64,000 nucleotides of DNA from positions 56,150,753 to 56,214,752 of the forward strand of contig NC_090281.1 of assembly GCF_037392515.1 (NCBI RefSeq). Reading direction: 5' to 3'. The notes beneath the pieces are model-generated. The model searched no databases, was not told the origin of the DNA, and was given only the letters and a program-made list of their open reading frames with translations. The position numbers and the translations under genes are program-made. Shown piece after piece: positions 47,941 to 61,300 of this stretch (positions within the stretch are counted from its first letter, which is position 1; the number at the start of each line of letters is the position of its first letter). This DNA comes from Haliotis asinina (taxonomy: Eukaryota > Mollusca > Gastropoda > Lepetellida > Haliotidae).

Positions 47941-48830
47941 CCGCAACGACCCGATTTCCATTGCGCGCCCTGTTATGTAACAAGACTGGCCCGCATTTTC
48001 CGTGCTGAACGCAGGTGCGAGTTTGTTAAAATGACACGCACCATCACCGATTGTATGGGTGCAGTTACACACGTACATACAAAATATTATACTTCTGTTT
48101 ACAATGTCGGCGGAAAGACAAATTAAACAGACGAAACACACGTTACCTTGTCCGCTCAGAGAAGTTCTCAACAAACTGCAGCGAAAGGTCCCGAGCAGTC
48201 TTCAAGCGCCTTCCAACTAAGCAAGGCCCAAGGTCTGATGTCTCTCAGATTTGCATCTGTGGCGCCAAGGTTCGACAGCAGCATCCAACGATCACTACGC
48301 AGTACGTTTATATTTTGTTTGATCTTTTTGTTCAAAGGGGAGTGAAGTTATATGTGACAGCTATTTCACGACGCCCGCTCGTTGGAACATTGTTGCAGAC
48401 AGACATTCCATCAGTATGGGAACTCCGCATTTGATAGACTACATGTCGTAAATGTGTTAGTCTGGCTGTTTGAAAGAGTCCCTCCCGTTCCCACATATCC
48501 ATTCATCCGGAGATAAACAGGGGTAACACTAAATGCTTCAACTCTACATACTGTACTTCATTTGGAGACGTTTGGTTATATTGTTAGTACTCTAGCAATT
48601 GTTGTGTTAGGTATTATTATAGTATATATTATAAGTATTGTTTGGGATGGGGGAACGGGAGGAACTCTTAATTCATCAGGTAGGTTAATATTGAATTGTT
48701 TTAATTGACTGATAATGCTTAGAAATAAATTAAATAACCCAACAGATTCTGTCTGTTGACAATACACCACGTGGGTACGAGTGTAGCGTTTGTTTAGCTT
48801 GCTCAAAGCGGGCTGTGGAGCCTGTACACA
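47941..48830. other. Stretch with relatively GC-rich start, no gene recognised
   Basis: 47941-48400 is richer in CpG than its surroundings and has short overlapping open frames on both strands, none with a family match. It could hold a promoter or 5' exon for the gene at 39288-42464; this is a guess. Confidence 0.3.
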
Positions 48831-49110
48831 GAGTGGGTGAGTATGGTTTTACGCCGCTCTTAGGAATATTCCAGCCATATTGAGGAGGGAGATACCTAAA
48901 TGGGTTTCACACATTGTACTCATGTTCGGGGAATCGAACCCGGGTCTTCGGCGTGTCGAGCGAGCGCTTTAACCACCAGGTTTCACGCCCGATACAGTGG
49001 TGATGAGAAAGCGGTTAAAGCATTCAGTCATCATCCAGAAGACCCAAGTTCGATTCCTCAAATGGAATGTGTGCAGTCCATTTCTAAATCAACTAACTCA
49101 CTTAGCACCC
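48831..49110. mobile_element. SINE family 2 copy followed by a second tRNA-like piece
   Basis: 48831-48982 reads forward (gtgagtatggttttacgccg, tcgggg-aatcgaacccgggt, gagcgctttaaccaccagg). 48990-49110 is a reverse tRNA-like segment (gcggttaaagcattcagtca, agttcgattcctcaaatgga). Confidence 0.7.
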
Positions 49111-50279
49111 GATCATATTTGATAACCAGGTGTTAGAGACTTGCGCACTGGACAATATCTACAAACCGTTTCATCACTCCTGTGACTGCAGTTTAAATTT
49201 GAACGAACTTGCGGACACATTTGCGTCTATACCCAAGACCACTACTGCATATACTACTTTACAACTCAAACACAGTGTCATCGGTGTCATGTATATGTGT
49301 ACATATCACATTTACACTTTTGCCCTGAACAATTATAGTTAAACCATGTGGGTGCTTTAACGTTATACCAGTTCAGGGCGAAAGTTTGCTTTGGTGCATT
49401 ATACATGGTAGAGCGAACTGTATTTCTTTTCTAAGATGCCAAATTTAATACTTGCCGACGATAAATCAGAAAGGCAACGGCGTCGTTGATCTAAAGTACG
49501 GCTACTGGCGTGTTGTTCTTTTGACGTCCAACTCGCTACGTTAAGGGGCAGGTAAGCGTTCCACCAGCTTGTTGCTTATTTCGAGGGTTTAGGGGTTTAA
49601 GGTTACGTTTAGGGCTAGGGTTAGTTATTTGATAAAAAAAATATTGTTAGGCACAGAATGCTAGGAAGGAGATCATGGGCGAAAGTCTTTCTACTATTTT
49701 TATTACATTTGTGATTAACGTAAAACCAAAAGGGGCAATTTGAACGTTGCATTTCTACTACCAACGTAAGTTTAGATCAGGACAACCAATTGATGCAGAC
49801 TCGGACATATTCCACGGATGCGTTGTGGGAATGTAAACATTGCGAATGCTGCTGTGTCGCTGTTTACCCGATGACTGGGATAGAACAAGCCCTGACACGT
49901 TGTACTCATGAATAAATAGAGAATTAAACCTAGAGTATTCTCATAGAATTCATTCGTGTATTCATTGAGTTACGCAGTGACGCTAATATATTGTGATGCA
50001 GTGCAAAAGGTGTACAGGTACTGTCGACGCCTTTGGTCTCTCACAAGAATCCATGGCCTGTGACGTCATTAAACAATTGAACGTGACGAGACCGTCACAC
50101 TCGCTTATCTGTGATGGTTTCTATGGCCATTTAATAAACTCTCTGGACAAAAGGCGGGGTGCACATCCTTGCACCAACCCAAACTCCAAACCCGCTTTGC
50201 ACTTGCCTGAGTTTATCTACCAGCCACATTGAAACTGCAGTAACACACTACAAGTCCATGGCCACCATCAAAGACGTGG
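49111..50279. other. Stretch without recognised gene
   Basis: Short open frames only; a degenerate ttaggg-like patch near 49595-49625. Confidence 0.4.
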
Positions 50280-50455
50280 TCACCGGGGTAGAATAGGCCT
50301 TCAGTAACCCATGCTTGCCATAAAAGGCGACTGTGCTTGTCGTAAGAGGCGACTAAAGGGATCGGGTGGTCAGGCTTGCTGACTTGGTTGACACATGTCA
50401 TCTATTCCCAATTGCGCAGATCGATGCTCATGTTGTTGGTCACGGGATTGTCATA
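50280..50455 (-). mobile_element. SINE family 1 copy, partial
   Basis: Reverse copy: ggtagaataggccttcagta, gtaagaggcgactaaaggga, cccaattgcgcagatcgatg. Confidence 0.8.
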
Positions 50456-50869
50456 AAGAAACTAAGATTTTTCTTAAGCCCAGACTTAAGTTCTTTTATA
50501 AATACCACCCCCTAACCTGACACTCTAGGACAGTGCTCTGTCAGGACCACTGAGAATCTGTGTGTTCTGCTGCACAACTAAACCTGTTAAAGGTGGGGCC
50601 GATCAAAACCAGAAAAAACAGCTCAAGGCACCACCTCTGTCTCTTCAGATGGGCTATTTAATGCATAAAGAAGTGTTTATTCTGTGGCCAATACAATGAG
50701 AAATAATACAGCTCCAATGCCACATGTGCAAAGATGCCACTGCCAGCATCTCGTCTCAGCAAGGGCGGGCATACAGTGTACAGGAAGGACCCGATCAAGG
50801 CTGGCCTGAACATATCCTGAAATTGTCTTGACACATAAAGAACTGACAATCGGAAAACATTATATCGAG

Positions 50870-50875
50870 TTTATT
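50870..50875 (-). terminator. Candidate poly(A) signal of BBS7
   Basis: AATAAA on the minus strand, about 1.5 kb after the BBS7 stop codon; an ATTAAA near 51174 is an alternative. No transcript evidence is available. Confidence 0.3.
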
Positions 50876-52399
50876 GACTCAAGTAATTTGGACTTATCAC
50901 AGATGTGATATCAGCAACATTAAAAATGTCCACTAACTTCACACGGAGGTATCACAACATCACCATTCAAACACAGTCTCACATGCTCAGCTCACATTGT
51001 AAGTCTGTACTTACAAATATCGTAAGCCTATACAATAAAGTAATCTGCTTGTCAGAAAGGTGGCTTACTTGTTTAAAAATTCTTCAAGAATTGTGATGCA
51101 GCTCATTGTTTGTAACAAATCATTTAAAATATTACACTATCATGGTCCTGAAGAAACTCATTAGTTAGTACAGATTTAATCAGGAAACATGTTTATGACA
51201 AAGTTCGAAGTGAATACATGCCCCCCTCCCCCATAATAATGGAAAAAAATGAAATAAAAAACGTATGAGAAAAATGCATTTACTATCTATATTTCAACTG
51301 TGTTACTCACTCACTCACAAACTCACTCAATTTGGGTAAATCAATCTAAAACACAAATAGTTATCTACTGTGGCCTTAAGTGTATTATGCATCTTGCCTG
51401 AAATAAGGGGAGCCAACAATACCTGTGTCTGAATTACAAGTAGGTACAAGCCACGCTCCACAATAGTTTCACAGAGCAAACACAGAGCTAGTACTCCTCA
51501 TGTCACACAACTCACATTTCCAGGGACAAAACAAAGGGACGGAATGTATTTAAATATTGCTGCATATAGACTGCAGCTGTACACACTTCCAGGTACAGGC
51601 ACTTCACGGACGGACATTGATAGTTGTATTGAGGTATTGTATATAACAATTGAAACACATACCTGAATAATGTTTACTCGCAAAAACAACTAATGAAAGT
51701 TCACTTTGTCATCAAAGTCTATATACTTGTTGATTAAAGATTATGTAAAGACACACCATCAACACATTTTGTAGGTGTTAGGATCATGGTTGTAACCATC
51801 TAAAATTTGGTGCTCCTTGCATGTAGTTTACACGGAGTTTAGCTGTGGTGTCTCATCCTCCTGAGAGATCTTAGTCAGAGTATGGACAAAATATAGCCAA
51901 TGTGAGTCTAAACGGTAGCTCACTCACTCACTCACTCACTCCTGAGATATCGCTCATATTGTGTTGTAGCCCTGAAAGAACTCAAAACACACAACAGCTA
52001 CCTATTATACTATTCTGGAAACAATATGAGTTTAACTAAAACAATGTCAAATAATTATCTTCAGTGTAATGTTTCAGTAATCCATAACAGGTACGCTGCA
52101 AAAAGATTGGACACACCCAATATTTTATCCACGAATGTTTTACAAATATTTCCTCATGACACAAACATGGAATACACATCTAACGATCCATCCAAGATGG
52201 TGCTGCAGACAAAAGTACACAACAAGAAATGAATGATGCAGAATAGTTGACAATACAAGTTGAGAATTCAGGCAGAGTGTGGAGAGTCACATGTTACTGA
52301 GATGTCAGATCTGTCTTGTCTGTTCCAGCACTACTGGGCCCTGGGCATTTGTCCTCAGTTTAAGTGTCATTCAAGTTTCCTTTCAGTTCCAAACAGGGA
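50876..52399 (-). other. Possible 3' UTR of BBS7
   Basis: Free of recognised coding exons, SINEs and other repeats except a short cact-repeat near 51923 (ctcactcactcactcactc). Assigned to BBS7 only by position. Confidence 0.3.
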
Positions 52400-55300
52400 T
52401 CATGCAGAGTTTTCAAAGAACTGCACAAGGCCTTCAAGGTCGTACGTGTCAAGCACTTCCAGAAGGGCTGGGACCTTGCCTTTCACATTCTGACCTTTAA
52501 ACTTGAACTTATCGATGTACAGGTCTGTGATCATTCCTGGAAATATACAAAAGTATCAAAAGATTAAAAATCAACACACCCAAACTCATCATATCCAACC
52601 TCAACTGATCAATATCTCTTCACATCAAACCTCAGATGAAAAAAAAAATCATGAGAACTATGATCTTGAATATACGTCTTCAAACATAATTATGTGAACT
52701 ATTTCAATACATGATTTCATTATGCACAGGAGACAGCAGTATGTCTTTCATCACTGATCAATGTTCTGGATCTCAAATTTCAGACACACATACACAAACA
52801 CTCACACACACATAGGTATGTCCACCATCTCACCACATGAACCTACCATAGAGCCTCTCCAGGTGACATGGCTGTTTCTTGTACTCGATCTCCAACTGGT
52901 CAGCCTCTTTCAGTATCTGCTGATACTCCGCCGACAGGAAACTTGTGTCGCTTTCGTGGACAGCCAGTTCCTACAATTATGAATACTGGAGAACTGTCAC
53001 TGACACATTTCACGAGACTGATTTGTCCTGCCACTGATTTGGGGACTGGTCAGTTCAAATGGTATTAACCATACACAGATATTTACGGTATTATCGACTT
53101 GTTATTTATTTTACTTGTACTCCAAACCAAACGTTACTGTGATCGTTTATCTGGACTTATAATAAATAATAGGGTGATCTCCCTTTGTTTCATGAGTTAC
53201 CTACCTTGAGTGCATCAACAAGCTGAACTTTCTTTGCAAGCAGAAGTTGATGTTCCAGTCTGGGGTGTATGAGGGACAGAGTGTGGGGAATTGACTCGTC
53301 GTTCACATCTGCAACACCAGACATGCCATGTACATCTTGTCTCACTGGCTCCTCATGCCAGGACAACATGCCAGAAACACTTAGCCTGATTGACCGCCTA
53401 TGCTGGGAGATACATACGCACCATATGTGAGTGAGTGAGTGAGTTTAGATTTACCCTGCACTCGGCAATATTCCAGCTACATGGCGGCAGTCTGTAAATA
53501 ATCGAGTCTGGACCAGACAATCCAGTGATCAACGACATGAGCATTAATCTGTGCATTTGGGAACTGATGACATGTGTCAACCAAGTCAGTGAGCCTGACC
53601 ACCCAATCCCGTTAGTGGCCTCTTACGACAAGCATAGTCGCCATTTATGGCAAGCATGGGTTGCTGAAGGCCTATTCTAACCTGGGAACTTCACAGGGCC
53701 TATCTGCTGGGAGATACACAACATATATAATGTCAAGCTTGATTGACCACCTATGCTGGGAGATACACATCATATGTAATGTCTAGACTGACTGACCATC
53801 TGCTGGAAGATACACAACATATATAATGTCAAGCTTGATTGACCACCTATGCTGGGAGATACACACCATATGTAATGTCTAGACTGACTGACCATCTGCT
53901 GGAAGATACACAACATATATAATGTCAAGCTTGATTGACCACCTATGCTGGGAGATACGCACCATATGTAATGTCTAAACTGACTGACCATCTGCTGGAA
54001 GATACACAACATATATAATGTCAAGCTTGATTGACCACCTATGCTGGGAGATACACACCATATGTAATGTCTAGACTGACTGACCATCTGCTGGAAGATA
54101 CACAACATATATAATGTCAAGCTTGATTGACCACCTATGCTGGGAGATACGCACCATATGTAATGTCTAGACTGACTGACCATCTGCTGGAAGATACACA
54201 ACATATATAATGTCAAGCTTGATTGACCACCTATGCTGGGAGATACACACCATATGTAATGTCTAGACTTACTGACCATCTGCTGGAAGATACACAACAT
54301 ATATAATGTCAAGCTTGATTGACCACCTATGCTGGGAGATACACACCATATGTAATGTCTAGACTGACTGACCATCTGCTGGAAGATACACAACATATAT
54401 AATGTCAAGCTTGATTGACCACCTATGCTGGGAGATACACACCATATGTAATGTCTAGCCTGATTGACTACTGGGACATACACAACATATGTAATCTCAA
54501 GCTTGATTGACCACCTGTGCTCGGAAATACACACCATATGTAATGTCTAGCCTGACTGACTATCTATACTGGAAGATACACACCATATGTATTGTCTAGC
54601 CTGACTGACCACCTATAATGGGAGACACACAACATGTAATATCAAGCTTGACTGACTACCTGTGCTGGGAGACACACAACATATGTAATGTCTAGTCTGA
54701 TTGACTATCTATACTGGAAGATAAACAGCATATGTAATGTCTCGCCTGATTAACCACCTATACTCGGAGATACGATATGCAATGTCTAGCCTGACTGACC
54801 ACCTGTACTGGGAGATACACACCATATGTAATGTCTAGCCTGATTGGCCACCTATACTTGGGGATACACATCATAATATAATGTCTAGCCTGACTGACCA
54901 CCTATACTGGGGGATACGCACCATATGTAATGTCTATCCTGACTGACCACCTGTACTGGGAGATACAAACCATATGTAATGTCTAGCCTGACTGACCACC
55001 TGTACTGGGAGATACACACCATATACAATGTCTAGCCTGACTGACCACCTGTACTGGGGGATACACACCATATGTAATGTCTAGCCTGACTGACCACCTA
55101 TAATGGGAGACACACAACATGTAATATCAAGCTTGACTGACTACCTGTGCTGGGAGACACACAACATATGTAATGTCTAGTCTGATTGACTATCTATACT
55201 GGAAGATAAACAGCATATGTAATGTCTCGCCTGATTAACCACCTATACTCGGAGATACGATATGCAATGTCTAGCCTGACTGACCACCTGTATTGGGAGA

Positions 55301-58300
55301 TACACACCATATGTAATGTCTCGCCTGATTGGCCACCTATACTTGGGGATACACATCATAATATAATGTCTAGCCTGACTGACCACCTATACTGGGGGAT
55401 ACGCACCATATGTAATGTCTATCCTGACTGACCACCTGTACTGGGAGATACAAACCATATGTAATGTCTAGCCTGACTGACCACCTGTACTGGGAGATAC
55501 ACACCATATACAATGTCTAGTCTGACTGACCACCTGTACTGGGGGATACACACCATATGTAATGTCTAGCCTGACTGACCACCTGTACTGGGGGATACAC
55601 ACCATATGTAATGTCTCGCCTGATTGGCCACCTATACTTGGGGATACACATCATAATATAATGTCTAGCCTGACTGACCACCTATACTGGGGGATACACA
55701 CCATATATAATGTCTATCCTGACTGACCACCTGTACTGGGAGATACAAACCATATGTAATGTCTAGCCTGACTGACCACCTGTACTGGGAGATACACACC
55801 ATATACAATGTCTAGTCTGACTGACCACCTGTACTGGGGGATACACACCATATGTAATGTCTAGCCTGACTGACCACCTGTACTGGGGGATACACACCAT
55901 ATGTAATGTCTAGCCTGACTGACCACCTGTACTGGGAGATACACACCATATGTAATGTCTAGCCTGACTGACCACCTGTACTGGGGGATACACACCATAT
56001 GTAATGTCTAGCCTGACTGACCACCTGTACAGGGTGATACACACCATATGTAATGTCTAGCCTGACTGACCACCTATACTGGGAGATACACACCATATGT
56101 AATGTCTAGTCTGACTGACCACCAGTACTGGGAGATACACACCATATATAATGTCTAGCCTGACTGACCACCTGTACTGGGAGATACACACCATATGTAA
56201 TGTCTAGCCTGATTGGCCACCTGTACTAGGGGATACACACCATATGTGATGTCTAGCCTGACTGACCACCTGTACTGGGAGATACACACCATACGTAATG
56301 TCTAGCCTGACTGACCACCTGTACTGGGGGATACACACCATATGTAATGTCTAGTCTGATCTTCTTCTTGGTGGCTTCTTTAGATAGCACATCCTTCAGG
56401 ATTGAAATGGTAGAAATGTTGTCAGATCTGAACACAGCCTCTCCCTTCCTGCAAGCAATAGGACATGTATCTCACACCTTTGTATCATGCACGCACACTT
56501 TTGCTCCATATCCCATTTACATCCCCAAAACACCAAGACAACAGTAATTCACCACTAAAAACAGAAGCATGTTTACCTCAGGTTTTATTTACACAGGTAC
56601 TTTTGGTAGATAATCATATAAACCTTTTCAGACTAAAGAACACAGTGACTTTTGATTTACAATAAATGTTATTTTATGTCACAATTGGCAAGATTCCTGC
56701 TGTATCCAACAATCCTTTTTACTAACTAGGCCAGACTGACACAAAGAGCAAACACACAGTCTGCAGTATGACATACAACCAGGCAATTCATTGATCACCA
56801 CAACATGCTTTTGGGCAGTTCTTTGGTCAAATGTAGGACACAAACCACACATTGTTAGAAAGAACGGGCCTCTGAACTCTCTACTTTGTAGATGTATGGT
56901 ACATTGCACAGTGTAGCACACCTACCTGTATGAACACTCCAGCTGTGTGCCGAGGAAGGTGGAGACGAAGTGGAAGGTGACATTGTCGCCGGCAGGTGTA
57001 CGGTCAGGCAGTTCTGGCAGACAGAAGCACACCCAGGAGTGTATCTCTGCAAGACTGAACTGCCCTGACAATGTCAGACTGTTGTGTGGCCTGTAACAAT
57101 AAGATTGGAAATGACCAATCATATTTTGATATTTTCAGAATATGACAGTGCACATGACCCCCAGTGTACAAAGAAAATGATCCTTCCCTAAAGCATGTGA
57201 CATATCTTGTAACACCCTCAATATGTATGTGACATATCTTGTGATTCCATCCGAAAGTATGAGATATATCTTGAGTTCCCCTCATACAGTATGCCATATA
57301 TCTTACCGATCATTCCTTAAAGCATGTAGTACATCGACCCACACTTACCGACTGCTGTCAAACACGTGTGTCCGCTGATGGAGGGAGAGGGGTTTGATTG
57401 GATACTGCTTCACCTGGCACGTCTTGGGTTGGATACGAGGTGTGATGTACGCCTGCAGAGTTCCATGTTGGCCTTCGATTGACCTGACCTTCAACTCCAG
57501 ACGAGTCGTGTTGGCCTGACATCTGTATGTTGCCAACAGAAAGTTACCTTCCTGGAAGAAAATGTATGGTAAACATAGCAAGATCTAAAATTTCATTTGT
57601 TTCATGGTGTAAATGATTTTGTTCATACTTTCAAATAGAATACTGTGTTGGTATTTAACATTATCAGTGATGGAAACATGGCTAGGTACAGGTTGTAGGA
57701 AACTATGCCTGTAAACTGTAAAAGTGTGATCAAGCTAATGAAACAATGGTGAACTGGAGGTTGAGACGTTACAGCCATGCCACCTGATTCTTGACTTACA
57801 GGATACTTTCTTCTAAAATAACTTCTGGACATGAGTGAGTTGTGTGAAGCAAGGTCATGTGCTCCATTTCTCAGATGTTTGCTACTCTGCTGTTATCAAA
57901 GAAAGGAACAGGTTTGTGCAGGACACTGACCTCAGGATTACAGGCACTGTAGCTGACCACTGCAGAGTTCTTCTCAACATCCAGTAGGTCAATCGGTACG
58001 TCACTCTGTCAACATTAAAATGGGCCAGGACAATGAGTTTTCTTGCGTCAGTGATATGTGGAAACAAATCACACAAGATGAAAAACATACTGATGAGGCT
58101 TCCCAAATTATTCATAGTATTACTACAATTTTGTATTCACTCTCTATTATGCTGTTCCTATAGCAACTGGCAAATATTTGGTTTCCCTTTTATATTATTT
58201 TAGATAATTGATTTTTTAGATACTTGATTCATCTATATCTGGTGGCAAGTTTGATTTTATGACCATAAATGCACAAACATTTAGGTAAGGGTTAAATTCA

Positions 58301-61300
58301 TATTCATACATGACATACTCTTTCAGGAACTGAAACTGATATCAGTATGGAGTGTGAAAACAACAATGACATGAGCATGATGGGATATCCCACAATGATG
58401 CAGAAGCTCTTACCTGCAGCAGCACGTTGTCTATGGGCATTTGTAGCTCTAGGCTGAGGGAGTAGCTGGCATCCTCACAGTTGAGGACAAATTTGTCATT
58501 GATGCTGAAGATGGGAACAGCAGACACAGCATCCTTGGAGAAGGCCGTCTGCTGGTACTTCTCTCTCTCATCCAAAACCTTCTGCTGCAGGTTGTCCACT
58601 TCATTTCTGAAGAAAAGACATCCAACAGTGCAGGTGTGTGATACAGATATATACAACAGGGCAGGTATGTGATGTAGAGACATCCATTAGTGCATGTGTG
58701 CAATACAGATATATATACAACAGGACAGGTATGTGATATTGAGACATCCAACAGTGCAGGTGTGTGATAGAGACATCCAACAGTGCAAGGGTGTCTCTGA
58801 GATACAAAACAGTGCATGCGTGTGATACAAAGATACAGAACAGAACAGAGACATCCAAAAATGCCTGTGTGTCTCAGATAAAACAGAGCAGTGCAGGTGC
58901 TCCTATTCTACAACAGTGTCAAACATATCAAAACTATATTACTTCTATGATCATGATAACAAGGCCAATCAGTCATTGAGTGATTCTGATATCCTTTGAT
59001 AGTGGCAGGCCCAGTTGGACAAGAATTAAAAACATATATAGCAAGGATGGGTGTATGGACTACCTAATGGCAATGATATAAGTTTAAACGGATCTTTGAT
59101 GTTGATGAGCTATAAATAAAGTAACGTTAACAAGAAAAATGTGTGTGAAAGAGTGTATATGTCTATGTCTTGTGCAAACTTTAAGCAATAATAAAGTGCA
59201 AGCATCCCTCAGTGAACACTATGGTATGGGTGTACAGGGTGTAGGAGATGGAATAGCTCTGTCTTTGTGTCATACAAAATTTAAGAGAGGAGATATGAGA
59301 ATATACCAAAACAACACCTGAAAAAGAACAAAACTAGCTCTCAAAACATGCTACAGGTTATATAGAGGTGCAATTAAATACATGTAAATTTTATTGTTAG
59401 AAAGTGATTTCTGCCCCACAATGGCAGTTACTGTGCCAGTCAGATATTAATAACAGTAGATGTAACCATGACAGACAGGCTGCAAAAAGCAGAGAGATCA
59501 GTAAGCAAGGTTAGGAGAAGATGCTTCACACTGGGGTGGAGGAAGTTAGTCAAGGGAGACTACTCTATCTGCACTCTGTGCTCAAGGAGCAGACATACTT
59601 GAGGTGGGAGAGTTTGGTGGCGGCTGCCTCCCCGATGACTACCTCTCGGGCACCCATCTCTCTGAGCAGGGGTTCAGAGGTCAGACCGAACACCCAACCT
59701 GCACAATATGCAATATGCTGGCGTTATAACTGCCACATGTTATACAAATTAGTGCACTGGACTAACAAGCACCATGCCCATATGTGTGTAGCCTGTCAGA
59801 CAAATGTGTAGCAATACACATCAATCAAATGTTGTTCATAGAAATTTTTGAAATTTAAAAAAAAAAATTCCAATGATTAATTAAAAATAATCTGAACAAA
59901 AACAATGAAAGATTATGTGCTACTAACAAAATAATGACCTTCAATCTGACATTCCTACATGCATCCCATCTATCTTGATGTAAGTGAAGGAAGCGTGACA
60001 GGGTAGACCAAGTGTGTTAAAGGAATCTCCCCTTATTACCTGAAGTTTACAAGTTACACATGTGATAATGGATGATAGACATAGGTTCCGAACCAACTGA
60101 TTCAGGTGGCTAAATATACTGGTAATTTTTCATCGCTGAAGAGAAAAATCATTAATGATCATCAATATTGGTGAGAGTGTGAGTTAAATTTTGACACTGC
60201 TTTTAGCATTATTCCAGCAATATCACAGTGGAGGACATCAGAAATGGGCTTCTCACGATTCACCCATGAGGGCAATCGAACCTGGGTCTTCTGTCTGAGG
60301 TGTGAACACTTCAAGCACTAGGTTACCCCACCGGCAAGTTATCAGTTTTTTACGTAACGAGTAGATTATTTACTTGTTTGTGTACACAACCAAGATTAGA
60401 CTACTGCTCACAACCTCAGACGCTGGGCATGCATACTGTTTCAAGCTCCACGAACCTATTCACTGCGCATGCGTCACGGGCGCAGCGCAGCACATATGTT
60501 GGAACCAATTTTTCCCCCAGCGCTGGGGGGAATTTAGTGGATTTAGTTGAACTCCGATTTCGGGGGCTTTTTTTCATCGCGTTTTTTTCAACTTTATAGG
60601 TTGGATTGGCATTTTTTATGATTTCTTTTGGTAAATGCATACCGAAAGGCATCAGAATCTGCAAAGTTGTGTTTTACGTTGCATGTGACCTTTAACATAC
60701 CTTGATATACTCCTACACAAAAATACCATAGATACACTACACTTCAAAAGAGCACTGACAAATTATCTTCAATTCTGCTCTGAGCAAAATGAAGCCTAGA
60801 CAACTAGCTTATTATCATTTAACTTATCATAACAAAACAGACTCATCATAATTCATGTACTGAAATTCCTGTGGTCTATATGGGAAATGTACATGCTTAG
60901 CTCACACCAAAAAACATTGCAGACAGGGTCATTCCAGTATTATCAAGGTGGAGGACACTGGATATGAGCATCACAAATGGAATAGAACTCAGCAAACACA
61001 GTAACCACTAGACCACCTAACAGTCCCTTTCACAAAAAAAGTGGTTGTCTGTCCGTTTCATGAATATCATATATCTGCATCTTACTTGTACACCATACTT
61101 AGTTTACTTCCATGTACATACAAAATCTATCCAAAGTGAAATTTAGAGAAAAAACAAACAAACAATAGTAAAATGTGGATGAAAATTGAAAAATGATAAA
61201 ACATTTTCAAAAACCTTTTGCAAACCACATCTTACATATGACATACAAGAATTTAGATGCTATGAAAAAGCAAGCTGAACATCTGTCCATATTTCTAAAA

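Noticed and set aside
48051-48434. A 127-codon frame in a CpG-richer stretch as a gene
   Set aside because: Open frames exist on both strands and in several phases, and none shows a known motif.
49595-49630. Interstitial telomeric sequence (ttagggctagggttag)
   Set aside because: Only two to three imperfect units are present, which chance can explain.
53770-54537. A 255-codon repetitive open frame on the minus strand
   Set aside because: It is a by-product of the 96-bp higher-order repeat inside a BBS7 intron and has no start context or protein family.
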